From Maledivibacter halophilus (lineage in GTDB: Bacteria > Bacillota > Clostridia > Peptostreptococcales > Caminicellaceae): a stretch of 52,603 nucleotides of DNA. Both the position numbers and the translations under genes were made by a program. Position 1 is the first letter of the stretch. Each line of letters begins with the position of its first letter. The stretch lies in the NCBI RefSeq assembly GCF_900167445.1, contig NZ_FUZT01000024.1, positions 1 through 52,603 on the forward strand, given 5' to 3'. Positions 40,730 to 48,804 of the stretch are shown piece by piece. A model generated the notes under the pieces. The model saw nothing but the letters and a program-made list of their open reading frames with translations. It was not told the origin of the DNA and made no database searches.

Positions 40730-41932
40730 TTAAGGTATCATTAATACACTTCTAATAATTCCTTTTATATCTTTTGAATAGTACAAGCGGTCTTCATAAA
40801 GAATATAATTATCATATATCCAAACTTGCTTTATTTTCTCTTCTATATAAAATTTTAGAACAAATCTTAAATCTTCATTAATAATTATATTATTTTGGTC
40901 ATCGAGCCTTTCTAATTCTGATCTAAGTATTTGTCTTGGAAGTTCAATATTATAATATGTAGAATTCTCAAAATCATATGTCCCTTCTAAATCCTTTACA
41001 AAGACCTTATCAGCATTCAAAAGAAATTTCAGTTCATTTTCCTTTGAATTGTTTTCTTGTGGAAGTTTATCTACTACATAATCCCAAAGCTCTTTGTCGT
41101 ATCTACAGTATAAATATAATATTGGTGTATCAATAACCATTAATTCATCATTCTTTAAAAATAGCTTATATTCATAATCTCTTTCAATTGTTATATCATA
41201 ACTTGGATACATTGTAGGAATTCCTATATTCTCCTCTATTTCTTCAATCGATAGAATTTTAAATTTAGAGATGAGTTTTTCTATCTCCCTATTTTTTACA
41301 ACATATAAAGCATTTTCATCATTAGCATTTATATATATTTTATCGGGAAGAGGATGTAGAATTTTGTTTGCTAAACCATTCAAATATGCATTTTCTAAGA
41401 CCTTGATGAAGTTTTCAATTTCCTTTTTATTTAATTTATATATGTAAATTTCATCTTCTAAATCTCCTACTTTTTGAGCCATCATGTACTGGCTATCTTC
41501 ATAAAACTTAAAGTTTATATTCTCATTGCTTAATTCTATTATATAACTGTATGAATTAGAATCAAAGACCTGACTTCTAAATTCCTTTTCAGTAGCCCTT
41601 ATTTTTTGAAGGGCCTTAAAATTAGCAACAACTATTGCCTTTTCTTTTCCTCCAATGTTAACTGTCTCTAATGAATAAGCTTCATTTTTTATATTTATAT
41701 TTTCTATTTCATCAAAAAAACTATTAATGGATATATCAGATTCTTGATGCTCTTCAATATCTTTAATATTTGATTCATTTATACTTTCTTTATTTTCTGT
41801 TTCACCATCGGATTGCAAAACAGGTCTTTTACTTCCTTTGTTAACAACAATTCTATAGGTTATTGCTCCACTGAAAATAGATAAAATTAAAAGCACTATA
41901 AAAAATAGTATAGCATTTTCTTTCTTAACCAT
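40730..41932 (-). CDS. Membrane-anchored protein of unknown function
   Basis: I do not recognise this 400-residue protein. An N-terminal hydrophobic segment (about 8-26) with preceding Lys residues suggests a signal anchor with the rest outside the cell. It is followed by an acidic, Ser/Asn/Glu-rich linker (about 35-75), then an alternating alpha/beta region rich in Tyr, Ile and Glu. No enzyme motif is visible. Two parts (about 75-190 and 200-400) each contain strands with repeated aromatic residues. It is convergent with murC and next to an LCP-family ligase gene on the same strand, so a cell-envelope role is possible but unproven. ATG 41932 has an AAGG site. Confidence 0.75.
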   Translation of the reverse strand: MVKKENAILFFIVLLILSIFSGAITYRIVVNKGSKRPVLQSDGETENKESINESNIKDIEEHQESDISINSFFDEIENINIKNEAYSLETVNIGGKEKAIVVANFKALQKIRATEKEFRSQVFDSNSYSYIIELSNENINFKFYEDSQYMMAQKVGDLEDEIYIYKLNKKEIENFIKVLENAYLNGLANKILHPLPDKIYINANDENALYVVKNREIEKLISKFKILSIEEIEENIGIPTMYPSYDITIERDYEYKLFLKNDELMVIDTPILYLYCRYDKELWDYVVDKLPQENNSKENELKFLLNADKVFVKDLEGTYDFENSTYYNIELPRQILRSELERLDDQNNIIINEDLRFVLKFYIEEKIKQVWIYDNYILYEDRLYYSKDIKGIIRSVLMIP

Positions 41933-42078
41933 AGTAGCCTTGCCCCTTTAACCTTAAGCATCTAATTAATAACTTATAAGTAATATTCTAGAAAAATTAT
42001 AAAAATCCTTTATGCTATAGGAATTTAAATTTCTAGCCACAAACTTTAAAGTCATTCTTATTAGTTTTGAAGAGAAGT

Positions 42079-42106
42079 TAAAAAGTGGCTTTATCAGCCA
42101 CTTTAA
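42079..42106 (-). terminator. Terminator after the LCP-family gene
   Basis: AAAGTGGCT pairs with AGCCACTTT around a short loop and is followed by T-rich DNA on the minus strand, directly after the stop codon. Confidence 0.85.
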
Positions 42107-43051
42107 TTATTCATCCATTCCTCTTTTATATATTTCAATCATTAGTTTTTCCGTTTCTGAAGGATCATGTATATAATAAGATGCATTAGACTTATACTCT
42201 GCTTTACCAGGAAGCTTATAGGTTTTTATATTGTCTGTTGAAATTCCAATTGCACTTTTAGCATAGTATACAATTTCATCTAAATCCATACTAGTTTTAA
42301 CAAACTTGAAAATAGTGCTTGCAACTACAGGTAGTTTTTTAAAACTTAATGCTTTGCTAGCAGCAGATTTTAAAAATTGCTGTTGTCTTTGTATTCTGCC
42401 TATATCTCCTCCTGAATGGGTACCATCATTGTTTTTCCTATGTCTTAAAAACTTTACAGCTTCCTTACCATTTAAAACTTTAGTTCCCTTTTTAAAGTGA
42501 ATATGAAGGGGCGGATTACTATAAGGGTCATCATAATTCATATTAAAGGGAATTGTCACTTTAACACCACCGAGGGAATCAACTATATCTTCTACTCCTT
42601 TATAGGAGACTCTAACATAATGATGTACAGGAACATCTAAAATAGCTGAAACAACTCCCATAACACCTTCTGCATTACTGCGACCGTAAACAGCATTTAT
42701 TTTCTTCTGATCAGCAGCATTATATCCCTTAGAATGGAAATATGTATCCCTAGGTACAGAAACCATGTCAACATTTTTACTTTCCGGATCAAAGCTTGCT
42801 AGTATCAATACGTCTGTTCTAGGACCTTCCATTCCCATTAAAAGTACATTTATTCTATTGCTTTTTTCTATTAATTCTTCAAGCTCCGTTTTTTCCGCTT
42901 TTTTAGGCTCTTCCTCATCTGAAAAACTTGGTGGTACCGGCACCGGCTCTGGTTTAGGCTCTGGCATTTTCAATATTGCAATTACCACACCAGCCAGTAA
43001 AAGTGTAAAACAAATAAAAGAAATTCCAAATATTTTTATAAATTTTTTCAT
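42107..43051 (-). CDS. LytR-CpsA-Psr (LCP) family cell wall polymer ligase
   Basis: The 314-residue protein transfers teichoic-acid-like or other anionic polymers from lipid carrier to peptidoglycan. A basic start and one membrane helix (about 6-26) are followed by a Pro-rich linker (PEPKPEPVPVPP). The LCP domain (about 65-310) shows INVLLMGMEG, PRTDVLILAS, VSVPRDT, and the arginine-rich RHRKNNDGTHSGGDIGRIQR, which contacts the pyrophosphate in this family. ATG 43051 is supported by AAGGTGA; GTG at 43066 is less likely. A terminator follows it. Confidence 0.92.
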   Translation of the reverse strand: MKKFIKIFGISFICFTLLLAGVVIAILKMPEPKPEPVPVPPSFSDEEEPKKAEKTELEELIEKSNRINVLLMGMEGPRTDVLILASFDPESKNVDMVSVPRDTYFHSKGYNAADQKKINAVYGRSNAEGVMGVVSAILDVPVHHYVRVSYKGVEDIVDSLGGVKVTIPFNMNYDDPYSNPPLHIHFKKGTKVLNGKEAVKFLRHRKNNDGTHSGGDIGRIQRQQQFLKSAASKALSFKKLPVVASTIFKFVKTSMDLDEIVYYAKSAIGISTDNIKTYKLPGKAEYKSNASYYIHDPSETEKLMIEIYKRGMDE

Positions 43052-43281
43052 AAAATCACCTTCCACAATTATCGATAGCCATATTATTTAGAGTATTGCA
43101 GTTATAGTTTTGTATATAGATATATAGATATAAAGCTTACAGTTCTAATTTCAGATGACAAAATTTCATATCCTTAAAGAATCAAGCAAAATAGTATAAC
43201 AAATATTATTTTATCATATATTTACTTGATTTTGATAATTAAATTTCAATTACAAAAACTTAAAAAAATATTTATAGAAAA

Positions 43282-43614
43282 CTAATGCATAAGAGCCTCC
43301 AGTAAAAATCCGATAACCATCATCATTACTCCCATTAAGGCTGGTCCAATTCCTTCTCCACCACGAATTGGATCATCAAAATCTTCTTTCTTTTCCCTAA
43401 CAAAATATTTTTTCCTTATCTTCGGTGTCCCTATCAGTAGTAATACTGAAATAATCATTGTAATAATTCCTGCTCCAAGTACAAATATATAAGCTCCTTT
43501 TAGAAGCTGCCATCCTTTTAAGAGTGAAAATACCGAACCAATTGCAGCAAAAACAATAGAATAGATCACTCCTTTAATTAAATAATTTATTATATTCTTA
43601 ATCAAAACTATCAC
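43282..43614 (-). CDS. Small membrane protein of unknown function
   Basis: I do not recognise this protein of about 110 residues. It has three hydrophobic segments (about 14-33, 38-62 and 88-108) and a charged cytoplasmic-type loop KKYFVREKKEDFDDP, followed by a Gly-rich GGEGIGPALMG. The start is uncertain: GTG at 43614 is almost on top of AAAGG, while TTG at 43605 has better spacing and would shorten the protein by three residues. It lies between lysC and the LCP gene on the same strand with about 200 bases on either side. Confidence 0.6.
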   Translation of the reverse strand: MIVLIKNIINYLIKGVIYSIVFAAIGSVFSLLKGWQLLKGAYIFVLGAGIITMIISVLLLIGTPKIRKKYFVREKKEDFDDPIRGGEGIGPALMGVMMMVIGFLLEALMH

Positions 43615-43748
43615 ACCTTTCTAAAATGTATAAATTCACCTTTCAGTTTATTTCAAAATAATGTAAAGTTTGGAATGAAATTATTTGATTTACTAGCACA
43701 ACAGATTAGTTTAATACTCTATTCTATTATTGTACTTGTATTTACACA

Positions 43749-43787
43749 AAAAAGAAAGTAAACTGTCAAATTTGACAGTTTACTTTC
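43749..43787 (-). terminator. Terminator after lysC
   Basis: A perfect 34-bp palindrome (arms GAAAGTAAACTGTCAAA) is followed on the minus strand by TTTTTT. It is about 40 bases past the lysC stop codon. Confidence 0.92.
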
Positions 43788-43824
43788 AATATATATTCAT
43801 ATGGGGGTATGAATATCAAGTTTA

Positions 43825-45030
43825 TTATAAATTAAATTCCTTAGCTACGGCAACTACTGCCTTCTCTTTATCATTAGTATTTATTGTATAAGATATTCTT
43901 ATTTCTGAAGTAGTTACTTGCTTAAACTCTATTTTATTATCTGCAAATATCTTGAACATCTTAGCAGCAACTCCCGATTGACTTTTCATCCCTATTCCAA
44001 CTACAGATAACTTTGTTATATCTTCTTCAATATTAATTTCTATTCCTGTAAGTTTATTTTTTATCTTCTCTAATACCTTATCAACTAAAAATTTATCGCT
44101 TTTAGGAACAGTAAAGGAAATATTTATATATCCCCTTGAGGGGGCTGTTTGGCTAATCATATCAATATTAATATCATTAGAAGCTAATTTTTCAAAAACC
44201 ATAGCTATATTTCCAATCTCGTTGGGAACATCATTAATAGTTATCATTATATCATCATCACTTACAGATAATCCAGTTATGACTTTACTTTCCATAGACT
44301 CATCAAACTCCTTTATATAGGTTCCTGGCCATTCTTCACTACTCAAAGCCACATATATTGGAACATTAAATCTCTGTGCAATTTCAATTGATCTAGTTTC
44401 CATAACTCCAGCACCTAAACTTGCCATTTCCACCATCTCTTCATAACAAATATTGTCCAACTTCTTAGCAGTAGAAAAAAGCCTAGGGTCTACTGTATAT
44501 ATTCCATCTACGTCAGTATAAATCTCGCAAATTGCATCTAATTTAGCCGCTAAGGCCACAGCTGTGGTATCGGATCCGCCTCTTCCTAATGTAGTTATAT
44601 TACCTTCCTCGTCTACTCCCTGAAATCCTGCTACAACTACAATTTTTCCTCTGCCTACATTTGTTTTCACATTTTTAATATCTATATCATCAATTCTAGC
44701 CTTCGTATGAAATCCTACAGTAATTATACCAGCTTGAGGTCCTGTAAGAGAAATAGCGTCATAGCCTAATTCTTTTAGAGCAATTGTTAATAATGCTATT
44801 GACACCTGCTCTCCTGTTGATATAAGCATATCTAACTCTCTTTTATCTGGATTGGAAGATATTTCATTAGCCATTTCTAAAAGAATATCTGTAGTTTTTC
44901 CCATTGCAGAAACAACAACTACAATATCGTCTCCTTGCTTTTTCCTTTTAGCTATCCTTTTAGCTATATTCTTTATCTTATCTATAGTTCCAACCGAAGT
45001 TCCACCGTATTTTTGAACTACTATCGCCAT
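43825..45030 (-). CDS. lysC: Aspartokinase
   Basis: LysC phosphorylates aspartate, the entry to Lys, Thr, Met and diaminopimelate. The 401-residue protein has the amino acid kinase domain (KYGGTSVG at the start, VVVSAMGKTTD, TLGRGGSDTTAVALAA, TDVDGIYT). Two ACT domains (about 265-400) provide allosteric control. The first ACT part shows NDVPNEIGNIAMVF. ATG 45030 is supported by AGGTGG; a GTG three codons upstream overlaps that site. A lysine riboswitch and a terminator lie in the leader, so lysine should reduce transcription. An R2 repeat sits between the terminator and the gene. Confidence 0.96.
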   Translation of the reverse strand: MAIVVQKYGGTSVGTIDKIKNIAKRIAKRKKQGDDIVVVVSAMGKTTDILLEMANEISSNPDKRELDMLISTGEQVSIALLTIALKELGYDAISLTGPQAGIITVGFHTKARIDDIDIKNVKTNVGRGKIVVVAGFQGVDEEGNITTLGRGGSDTTAVALAAKLDAICEIYTDVDGIYTVDPRLFSTAKKLDNICYEEMVEMASLGAGVMETRSIEIAQRFNVPIYVALSSEEWPGTYIKEFDESMESKVITGLSVSDDDIMITINDVPNEIGNIAMVFEKLASNDINIDMISQTAPSRGYINISFTVPKSDKFLVDKVLEKIKNKLTGIEINIEEDITKLSVVGIGMKSQSGVAAKMFKIFADNKIEFKQVTTSEIRISYTINTNDKEKAVVAVAKEFNL

Positions 45031-45090
45031 GCATTCCACCTGCCTGTACTATATTTAAGTTGTCAAATAAAAAACAACCCTTCAACATTC

Positions 45091-45200
45091 AAATAATTGA
45101 GATAATTGCATAATATATCTAGCAGTTCTCTATAGATTTTAAACCCAAATATAGTAAATTGTTTTTACAAAAGGTACTTATGCAATTTCCTTAATTATTT
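45091..45200. repeat. R2 element, copy 4, in the lysC leader
   Basis: The arms AATTGAGATAATTGCATAA and TTATGCAATTTCCTTAATT are complementary with three mismatches over 23 bp. The element occupies 110 bp between the riboswitch terminator and the lysC ribosome binding site, so it would be part of the lysC mRNA leader. Confidence 0.65.
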
Positions 45201-45204
45201 AAAA

Positions 45205-45240
45205 TAAAAAAAAGTCAAGAGCAAAAGGTAGCCATGACTA
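45205..45240 (-). terminator. Regulated terminator of the lysine riboswitch
   Basis: On the minus strand AGTCATGGC pairs with GCTCTTGACT (one mismatch and one bulge) and is followed by T8. It lies about 30 bases after the aptamer and is the expected off-switch for lysC. Confidence 0.8.
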
Positions 45241-45268
45241 ATAATATCATACTAAAACCTCTCGCCCC

Positions 45269-45456
45269 GTATAAATTAGCACCTCCATCGGAAGATTGGG
45301 CAATCAACCGTAGACAGTACTATGCTTATTTAGCATAGCCCCAATGTATTACTTAGGGGAAGTAATACATTTCGGCAGTTATACCTTTCCTTATAACCTT
45401 TAGTCCCCTTACTTTAAGTTAAAGTACTAATTATAACTGCATCCTCTAATTTACAC
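45269..45456 (-). ncRNA. Lysine riboswitch (L-box) aptamer
   Basis: The P1 helix is GUGUAAAUUAG (5' side) with CUAAUUUAUAC (3' side): eleven pairs including one G-U. Inside are conserved L-box pieces: AGAGGAUGC next to P1, the AGUAAGGGGA region, CUGCCGAAAU, GGGGCUAUGC with its complement GCAUAG, the CUGUC segment, and GGAGGUGCU before P1 closes. Several arms pair well (AUGUAUUACUU with AAGUAAUACAU). The orientation matches lysC, and the terminator lies just downstream. The aptamer is full length (188 bases). Confidence 0.92.
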
Positions 45457-45484
45457 TCAAAGGATTATTTATTCATTTCCTTGC

Positions 45485-45513
45485 ATTCTATCACAATTGT
45501 TATTAGCTGTCAA
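45485..45513 (-). promoter_or_regulatory. lysC/L-box promoter
   Basis: TTGACA (45508-45513) and TAGAAT (45485-45490) with a 17-base spacer on the minus strand. Initiation about 20 bases before riboswitch P1. Confidence 0.8.
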
Positions 45514-45586
45514 TCATTTTTAATTTTTTAATATTTATTCACACTATTTAATAAAAAAACTAATAAATGTAAAATTTTATAATAAT

Positions 45587-45616
45587 TTGAATTATATAAA
45601 TATTTTATGGTATAAT
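45587..45616 (+). promoter_or_regulatory. Probable nhaC promoter with extended -10
   Basis: TTGAAT (45587-45592), an 18-base spacer and TATAAT (45611-45616) preceded by TGG. It points away from lysC. The 642-base gap 45031-45672 holds this promoter, the lysC promoter, the riboswitch, its terminator and an R2 repeat. Confidence 0.65.
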
Positions 45617-45672
45617 CAAATATCATGTAGTAAAATTTTCCTGCATGAAAAAAATTATAAAGGAGGTTTTTT

Positions 45673-47355
45673 ATGAATCGCAAAACTCTTGTAGCTATGT
45701 TAATTTTACTTATTTTACTTGTATTTGCTACACCAGTTTTTGCTGAAGGTGAAAAAGAAACCATAAGCTTTGGATTTTGGTCCCTTTTGCCACCACTTAT
45801 TGCAATTGTTCTTGCTTTTATTTCTAAACAAGTTATTTTGTCTTTATTAGTTGGTATCTTTGTAGGCGCCACAATGCTTAATGGCAATATTTTCTATGGC
45901 TTTTTAAGAACTCTTGATGAATTCATTGTAGGTTCAGTGGCAGATAGTTGGAATGCAGGTATTTTAATATTCACTCTAACTATTGGTGGAATGGTAGGAG
46001 TAATTTCCAAAACAGGAGGAACTCAAGCAATAGCTGAGGCTCTATCTAAAAAGGCCAAAACTGCTAGAAGTGCTCAAATAGTTACTTGGATTATGGGTAT
46101 TTTAGTCTTCTTTGATGATTATGCCAATACTCTTATAGTTGGACCTACTATGAGACCATTAACTGACAAAATGAAAATCTCAAGGGAAAAGCTATCGTAC
46201 ATTGTAGACTCAACTGCTGCACCTGTTGCTGGTATGGCTTTTATTTCAACTTGGGTAGGATACGAGCTTGGTCTAATAAATGATGCCTTTAAGAGTTTAG
46301 GTATGGACGTTAATGCTTATGGGATATTTATTAGATCAATCCCCTACAGATTCTATGACTTATTTGCTTTAATAGCAGTTTTACTATTTGCATTTATGAT
46401 GAGGGATTTCGGCCCAATGTACAAAGCTGAGAAACGGGCCAGACTAACAGGAAAGCTTATTGCCGATGGTTCAACTCCTATGTCTTCTTCTGAAGTGGAT
46501 ACTAATTCACTTAATAGCAAAGGTATTGAACTAAAGGTTTCTAACGCTTTACTTCCTATACTTACCCTTGTAATAATGGGATTTTTAGGATTGTGGTATT
46601 CAGGTGGGGGTACTGAGCAACCTTTTACTTTTGAAGGAATAAGAATAGCATTTGGTGATTCTGATGCTTCAGTAGCACTCATCTGGGCATCGGTTATTTC
46701 AAGTGCTGTAGCAATTATCATTTCCATATCACGAAAAATTTTAACTTTGGGAGAAGCTTTTGAAGCTTGGATTGATGGTGCTAAATCTCTGATGATTACT
46801 GCTATTATATTAACTTTAGCATGGTCTCTAGGTGCAGTTACCGAAAGTGTAGGAACAGCTAATTATTTAGTTCAAGTCATTTCTGAAACTTTACCTATTG
46901 CTCTCCTTCCATTCTTAGTATTCATAATCTCTTGTATTGTTGCTTTTTCAACAGGTACTTCCTGGGGTACAATGGCTATTATAATGCCTCTTGCTATACC
47001 ATTAGCCAGTGCATTTACAGGTGGAGCTATAGATAGAATCCTATTAAGCACATTAGGTGCTGTACTTACAGGTTCAATATTTGGTGATCACTGCTCACCT
47101 ATTTCAGATACTACAATAATGTCGTCTATGGCAGCAGCTGTTGATCATATTGACCATATCAAAACTCAGCTCCCCTATGCTATAGTTACTGCAGTTGTAT
47201 CGGTAGTTTTAGGTTATATCCCAGCAGGTTTTGGAATTAATCCACTATTCTCTATTGTATTAGGAATTATAGCTTTATGGGCTATAATTAGATTTTATGG
47301 AAAGAGTACAGCAATTGAGGATCTAAAAAAACTAGAGGAAGGATATATTGATTAA
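45673..47355 (+). CDS. NhaC-family Na+/H+ antiporter-like protein
   Basis: This 560-residue protein has 12 or so membrane helices after an N-terminal segment that looks like a cleavable signal (ends VFAEGE). Family features include DYANTLIVGPTMRPLTD, the FSTGTSWGTMAI motif and GDHCSPISDTTIMSS, all typical of NhaC-like carriers. Sodium or another cation-coupled substrate is expected. Some members of this superfamily carry lysine under L-box control, but here the riboswitch points the other way, so I keep the general call. ATG 45673 has AAAGGAGGT upstream. It overlaps the next gene by one base (TAATG). Confidence 0.88.
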   Translation: MNRKTLVAMLILLILLVFATPVFAEGEKETISFGFWSLLPPLIAIVLAFISKQVILSLLVGIFVGATMLNGNIFYGFLRTLDEFIVGSVADSWNAGILIFTLTIGGMVGVISKTGGTQAIAEALSKKAKTARSAQIVTWIMGILVFFDDYANTLIVGPTMRPLTDKMKISREKLSYIVDSTAAPVAGMAFISTWVGYELGLINDAFKSLGMDVNAYGIFIRSIPYRFYDLFALIAVLLFAFMMRDFGPMYKAEKRARLTGKLIADGSTPMSSSEVDTNSLNSKGIELKVSNALLPILTLVIMGFLGLWYSGGGTEQPFTFEGIRIAFGDSDASVALIWASVISSAVAIIISISRKILTLGEAFEAWIDGAKSLMITAIILTLAWSLGAVTESVGTANYLVQVISETLPIALLPFLVFIISCIVAFSTGTSWGTMAIIMPLAIPLASAFTGGAIDRILLSTLGAVLTGSIFGDHCSPISDTTIMSSMAAAVDHIDHIKTQLPYAIVTAVVSVVLGYIPAGFGINPLFSIVLGIIALWAIIRFYGKSTAIEDLKKLEEGYID

Positions 47356-47729
47356 TGATACAAGGTTTTAAATTGAGAAAAGATTTAAAATGGCTGAATT
47401 ATATGTTCATAGGTTTTTCTATTCTAATAATTTTATTGAAGGGTATTGATAATCTTAATACCCTTCTTTTTTCCATAATTCTATTTATAATAGGGTCTTT
47501 TAAAGAAGATATATATATTGAGCCAAAGGGTATAATATTCAAATCAAAATTATTATTTATAATACCTTTAAAAACAGAATGTGAATTTGATGAAGCCACC
47601 AATATATCTTTTGAAAAATTAGAGGATGGATTTACAGCTGTAAAATACTTAAAGGGAAATAAATTAAAAAGAGTACGTATAAGAAATGAAGATGTAAAGC
47701 AAGTTAGAAAATGGATTGAAAAAAGTTAA
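47355..47729 (+). CDS. Small membrane protein with possible PH-like domain
   Basis: I cannot name this 124-residue protein. Two adjacent hydrophobic segments (about 15-30 and 34-48) are followed by a soluble beta-rich part of about 70 residues (IYIEPKGIIFKSKLL... to a helix ending VRKWIEKS). That layout resembles bacterial PH-like membrane proteins, but the match is structural guesswork. Start ATG overlaps the antiporter stop codon, so the two are translationally coupled and probably act together. A terminator follows. Confidence 0.7.
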   Translation: MIQGFKLRKDLKWLNYMFIGFSILIILLKGIDNLNTLLFSIILFIIGSFKEDIYIEPKGIIFKSKLLFIIPLKTECEFDEATNISFEKLEDGFTAVKYLKGNKLKRVRIRNEDVKQVRKWIEKS

Positions 47730-47753
47730 AACCAGGCTTGTTTCTGGTTTTTT
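47728..47753 (+). terminator. Terminator of the antiporter operon
   Basis: AAAACCAG pairs with CTGGTTTT around an 8-base loop, with T6 after it. It begins at the stop codon of the small membrane protein gene. Confidence 0.85.
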
Positions 47754-47894
47754 CTCATTTTTATTTTATATTTTGCCTTCAATTTTAAATTTAATTTTAA
47801 ATTAAATATTTAATTTGCTATCACAACTGGTCAATTTATGTTATATTATAATTTAATTTATGTTATATTATATATAATAAATATCATAAACTAA

Positions 47895-47954
47895 AAGGAA
47901 ATTGTATAATTTCATTTTGGCAAAACTATAAAGGAAAATAATTGTACAATTTTC
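47895..47954. repeat. R2 element, copy 5 (short form)
   Basis: AGGAAATTGTATAATT and AATTGTACAATTTTCT are complementary ends only about 60 bp apart, with the inner GGCAAAACTATAAAGG shared in part with other copies. It lies 30 bases before the UPF0173 gene. Confidence 0.5.
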
Positions 47955-47985
47955 TCAAAACCAATATAAAAAGGAGTGATTATTA

Positions 47986-48663
47986 ATGAAACTTAGATAT
48001 TTGGGTCATGCTGCATTTTATATTGAAAGTAAAGATTTTAAAGCTCTTATTGATCCATTTATTTCAGGAAATCCAAAGGGAAAATCTAGTCCTGATGATT
48101 TCACTGATATTTCTCACATATTTGTAACACACGGCCACGGAGATCATTTAGGCGATACTGTTTACATAGCTAAAAGAAATAATTCTACAGTTATATCCAA
48201 CTATGAAATCTCATTATATCTTGGTAATCAGGAAATTTCTACTCACCCAATGCATATAGGAGGAAGAACTAAATTTGACTTTGGAACAGTTAAAATGACT
48301 CCTGCACTTCACGGCTCAGGAATAGAGACTCCAGATGGAATAATAAATGGAGGTAATCCTTGTGGCTTTGTTATTAATATTAATGGCAAAAAAATATATC
48401 ATGCTGGTGATACTGGACTCACCATGGATATGAAGTTGCTTGAGTGGGAAAACATTGACTTAGCTATTTTACCAATTGGTGGGAATTTCACTATGGATAT
48501 CATAGATGCTGCAAAAGCTGTAGACTTTATTAAACCTAAAAAAGTCATTCCAATTCATTATAATACATTCCCTATAATTGAAACTTCACCTGAAGAATTC
48601 AAGAATAAAGTTACAAATTCTGAGGTGATTATTTTAAAACCTGATCAAGAATACACTCTTTAA
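47986..48663 (+). CDS. UPF0173 metal-dependent hydrolase (metallo-beta-lactamase fold)
   Basis: This 225-residue protein of the YtkL/UPF0173 family has the metal-binding motif THGHGDH near residue 46-52. Further His and Asp ligands are in LHGSG, HAGDTGL and IPIHYNTFP. The fold is that of small beta-lactamase-like hydrolases; the substrate is not established. The start MKLRYLGHAAFYIESKD is highly typical of the family. ATG 47986 has AAAGGAGTG upstream. It is flanked by its own terminator and probably transcribed alone. Confidence 0.93.
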   Translation: MKLRYLGHAAFYIESKDFKALIDPFISGNPKGKSSPDDFTDISHIFVTHGHGDHLGDTVYIAKRNNSTVISNYEISLYLGNQEISTHPMHIGGRTKFDFGTVKMTPALHGSGIETPDGIINGGNPCGFVININGKKIYHAGDTGLTMDMKLLEWENIDLAILPIGGNFTMDIIDAAKAVDFIKPKKVIPIHYNTFPIIETSPEEFKNKVTNSEVIILKPDQEYTL

Positions 48664-48665
48664 AG

Positions 48666-48706
48666 AAATTTAAAAAGAACTGAAATTTCAGTTCTTTTTA
48701 AATTTC
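48666..48706 (+). terminator. Terminator after the UPF0173 gene
   Basis: A perfect palindrome, AAATTTAAAAAGAACTGAAA with its complement, directly after the stop codon. T-runs in the right arm make it functional on the plus strand. Confidence 0.88.
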
Positions 48707-48804
48707 CTTAATAAATGTTTATATTTAGCTTATATGTTATATAATCAATATTGTGTATCTTCTCATATAGTAATTATTAGTATATAAAAAAGAGGTGTTA
48801 TATT

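Noticed and set aside
45528..45887. 119-codon minus-strand frame across the nhaC promoter and 5' end
   Set aside because: It is antisense to the nhaC signal segment and promoter and has no initiation signals.
45269..47355. Lysine riboswitch controlling the NhaC-like carrier
   Set aside because: Some NhaC-superfamily lysine carriers are under L-box control, but here P1, the conserved loops and the terminator are all oriented toward lysC on the minus strand, and nhaC has its own divergent promoter.
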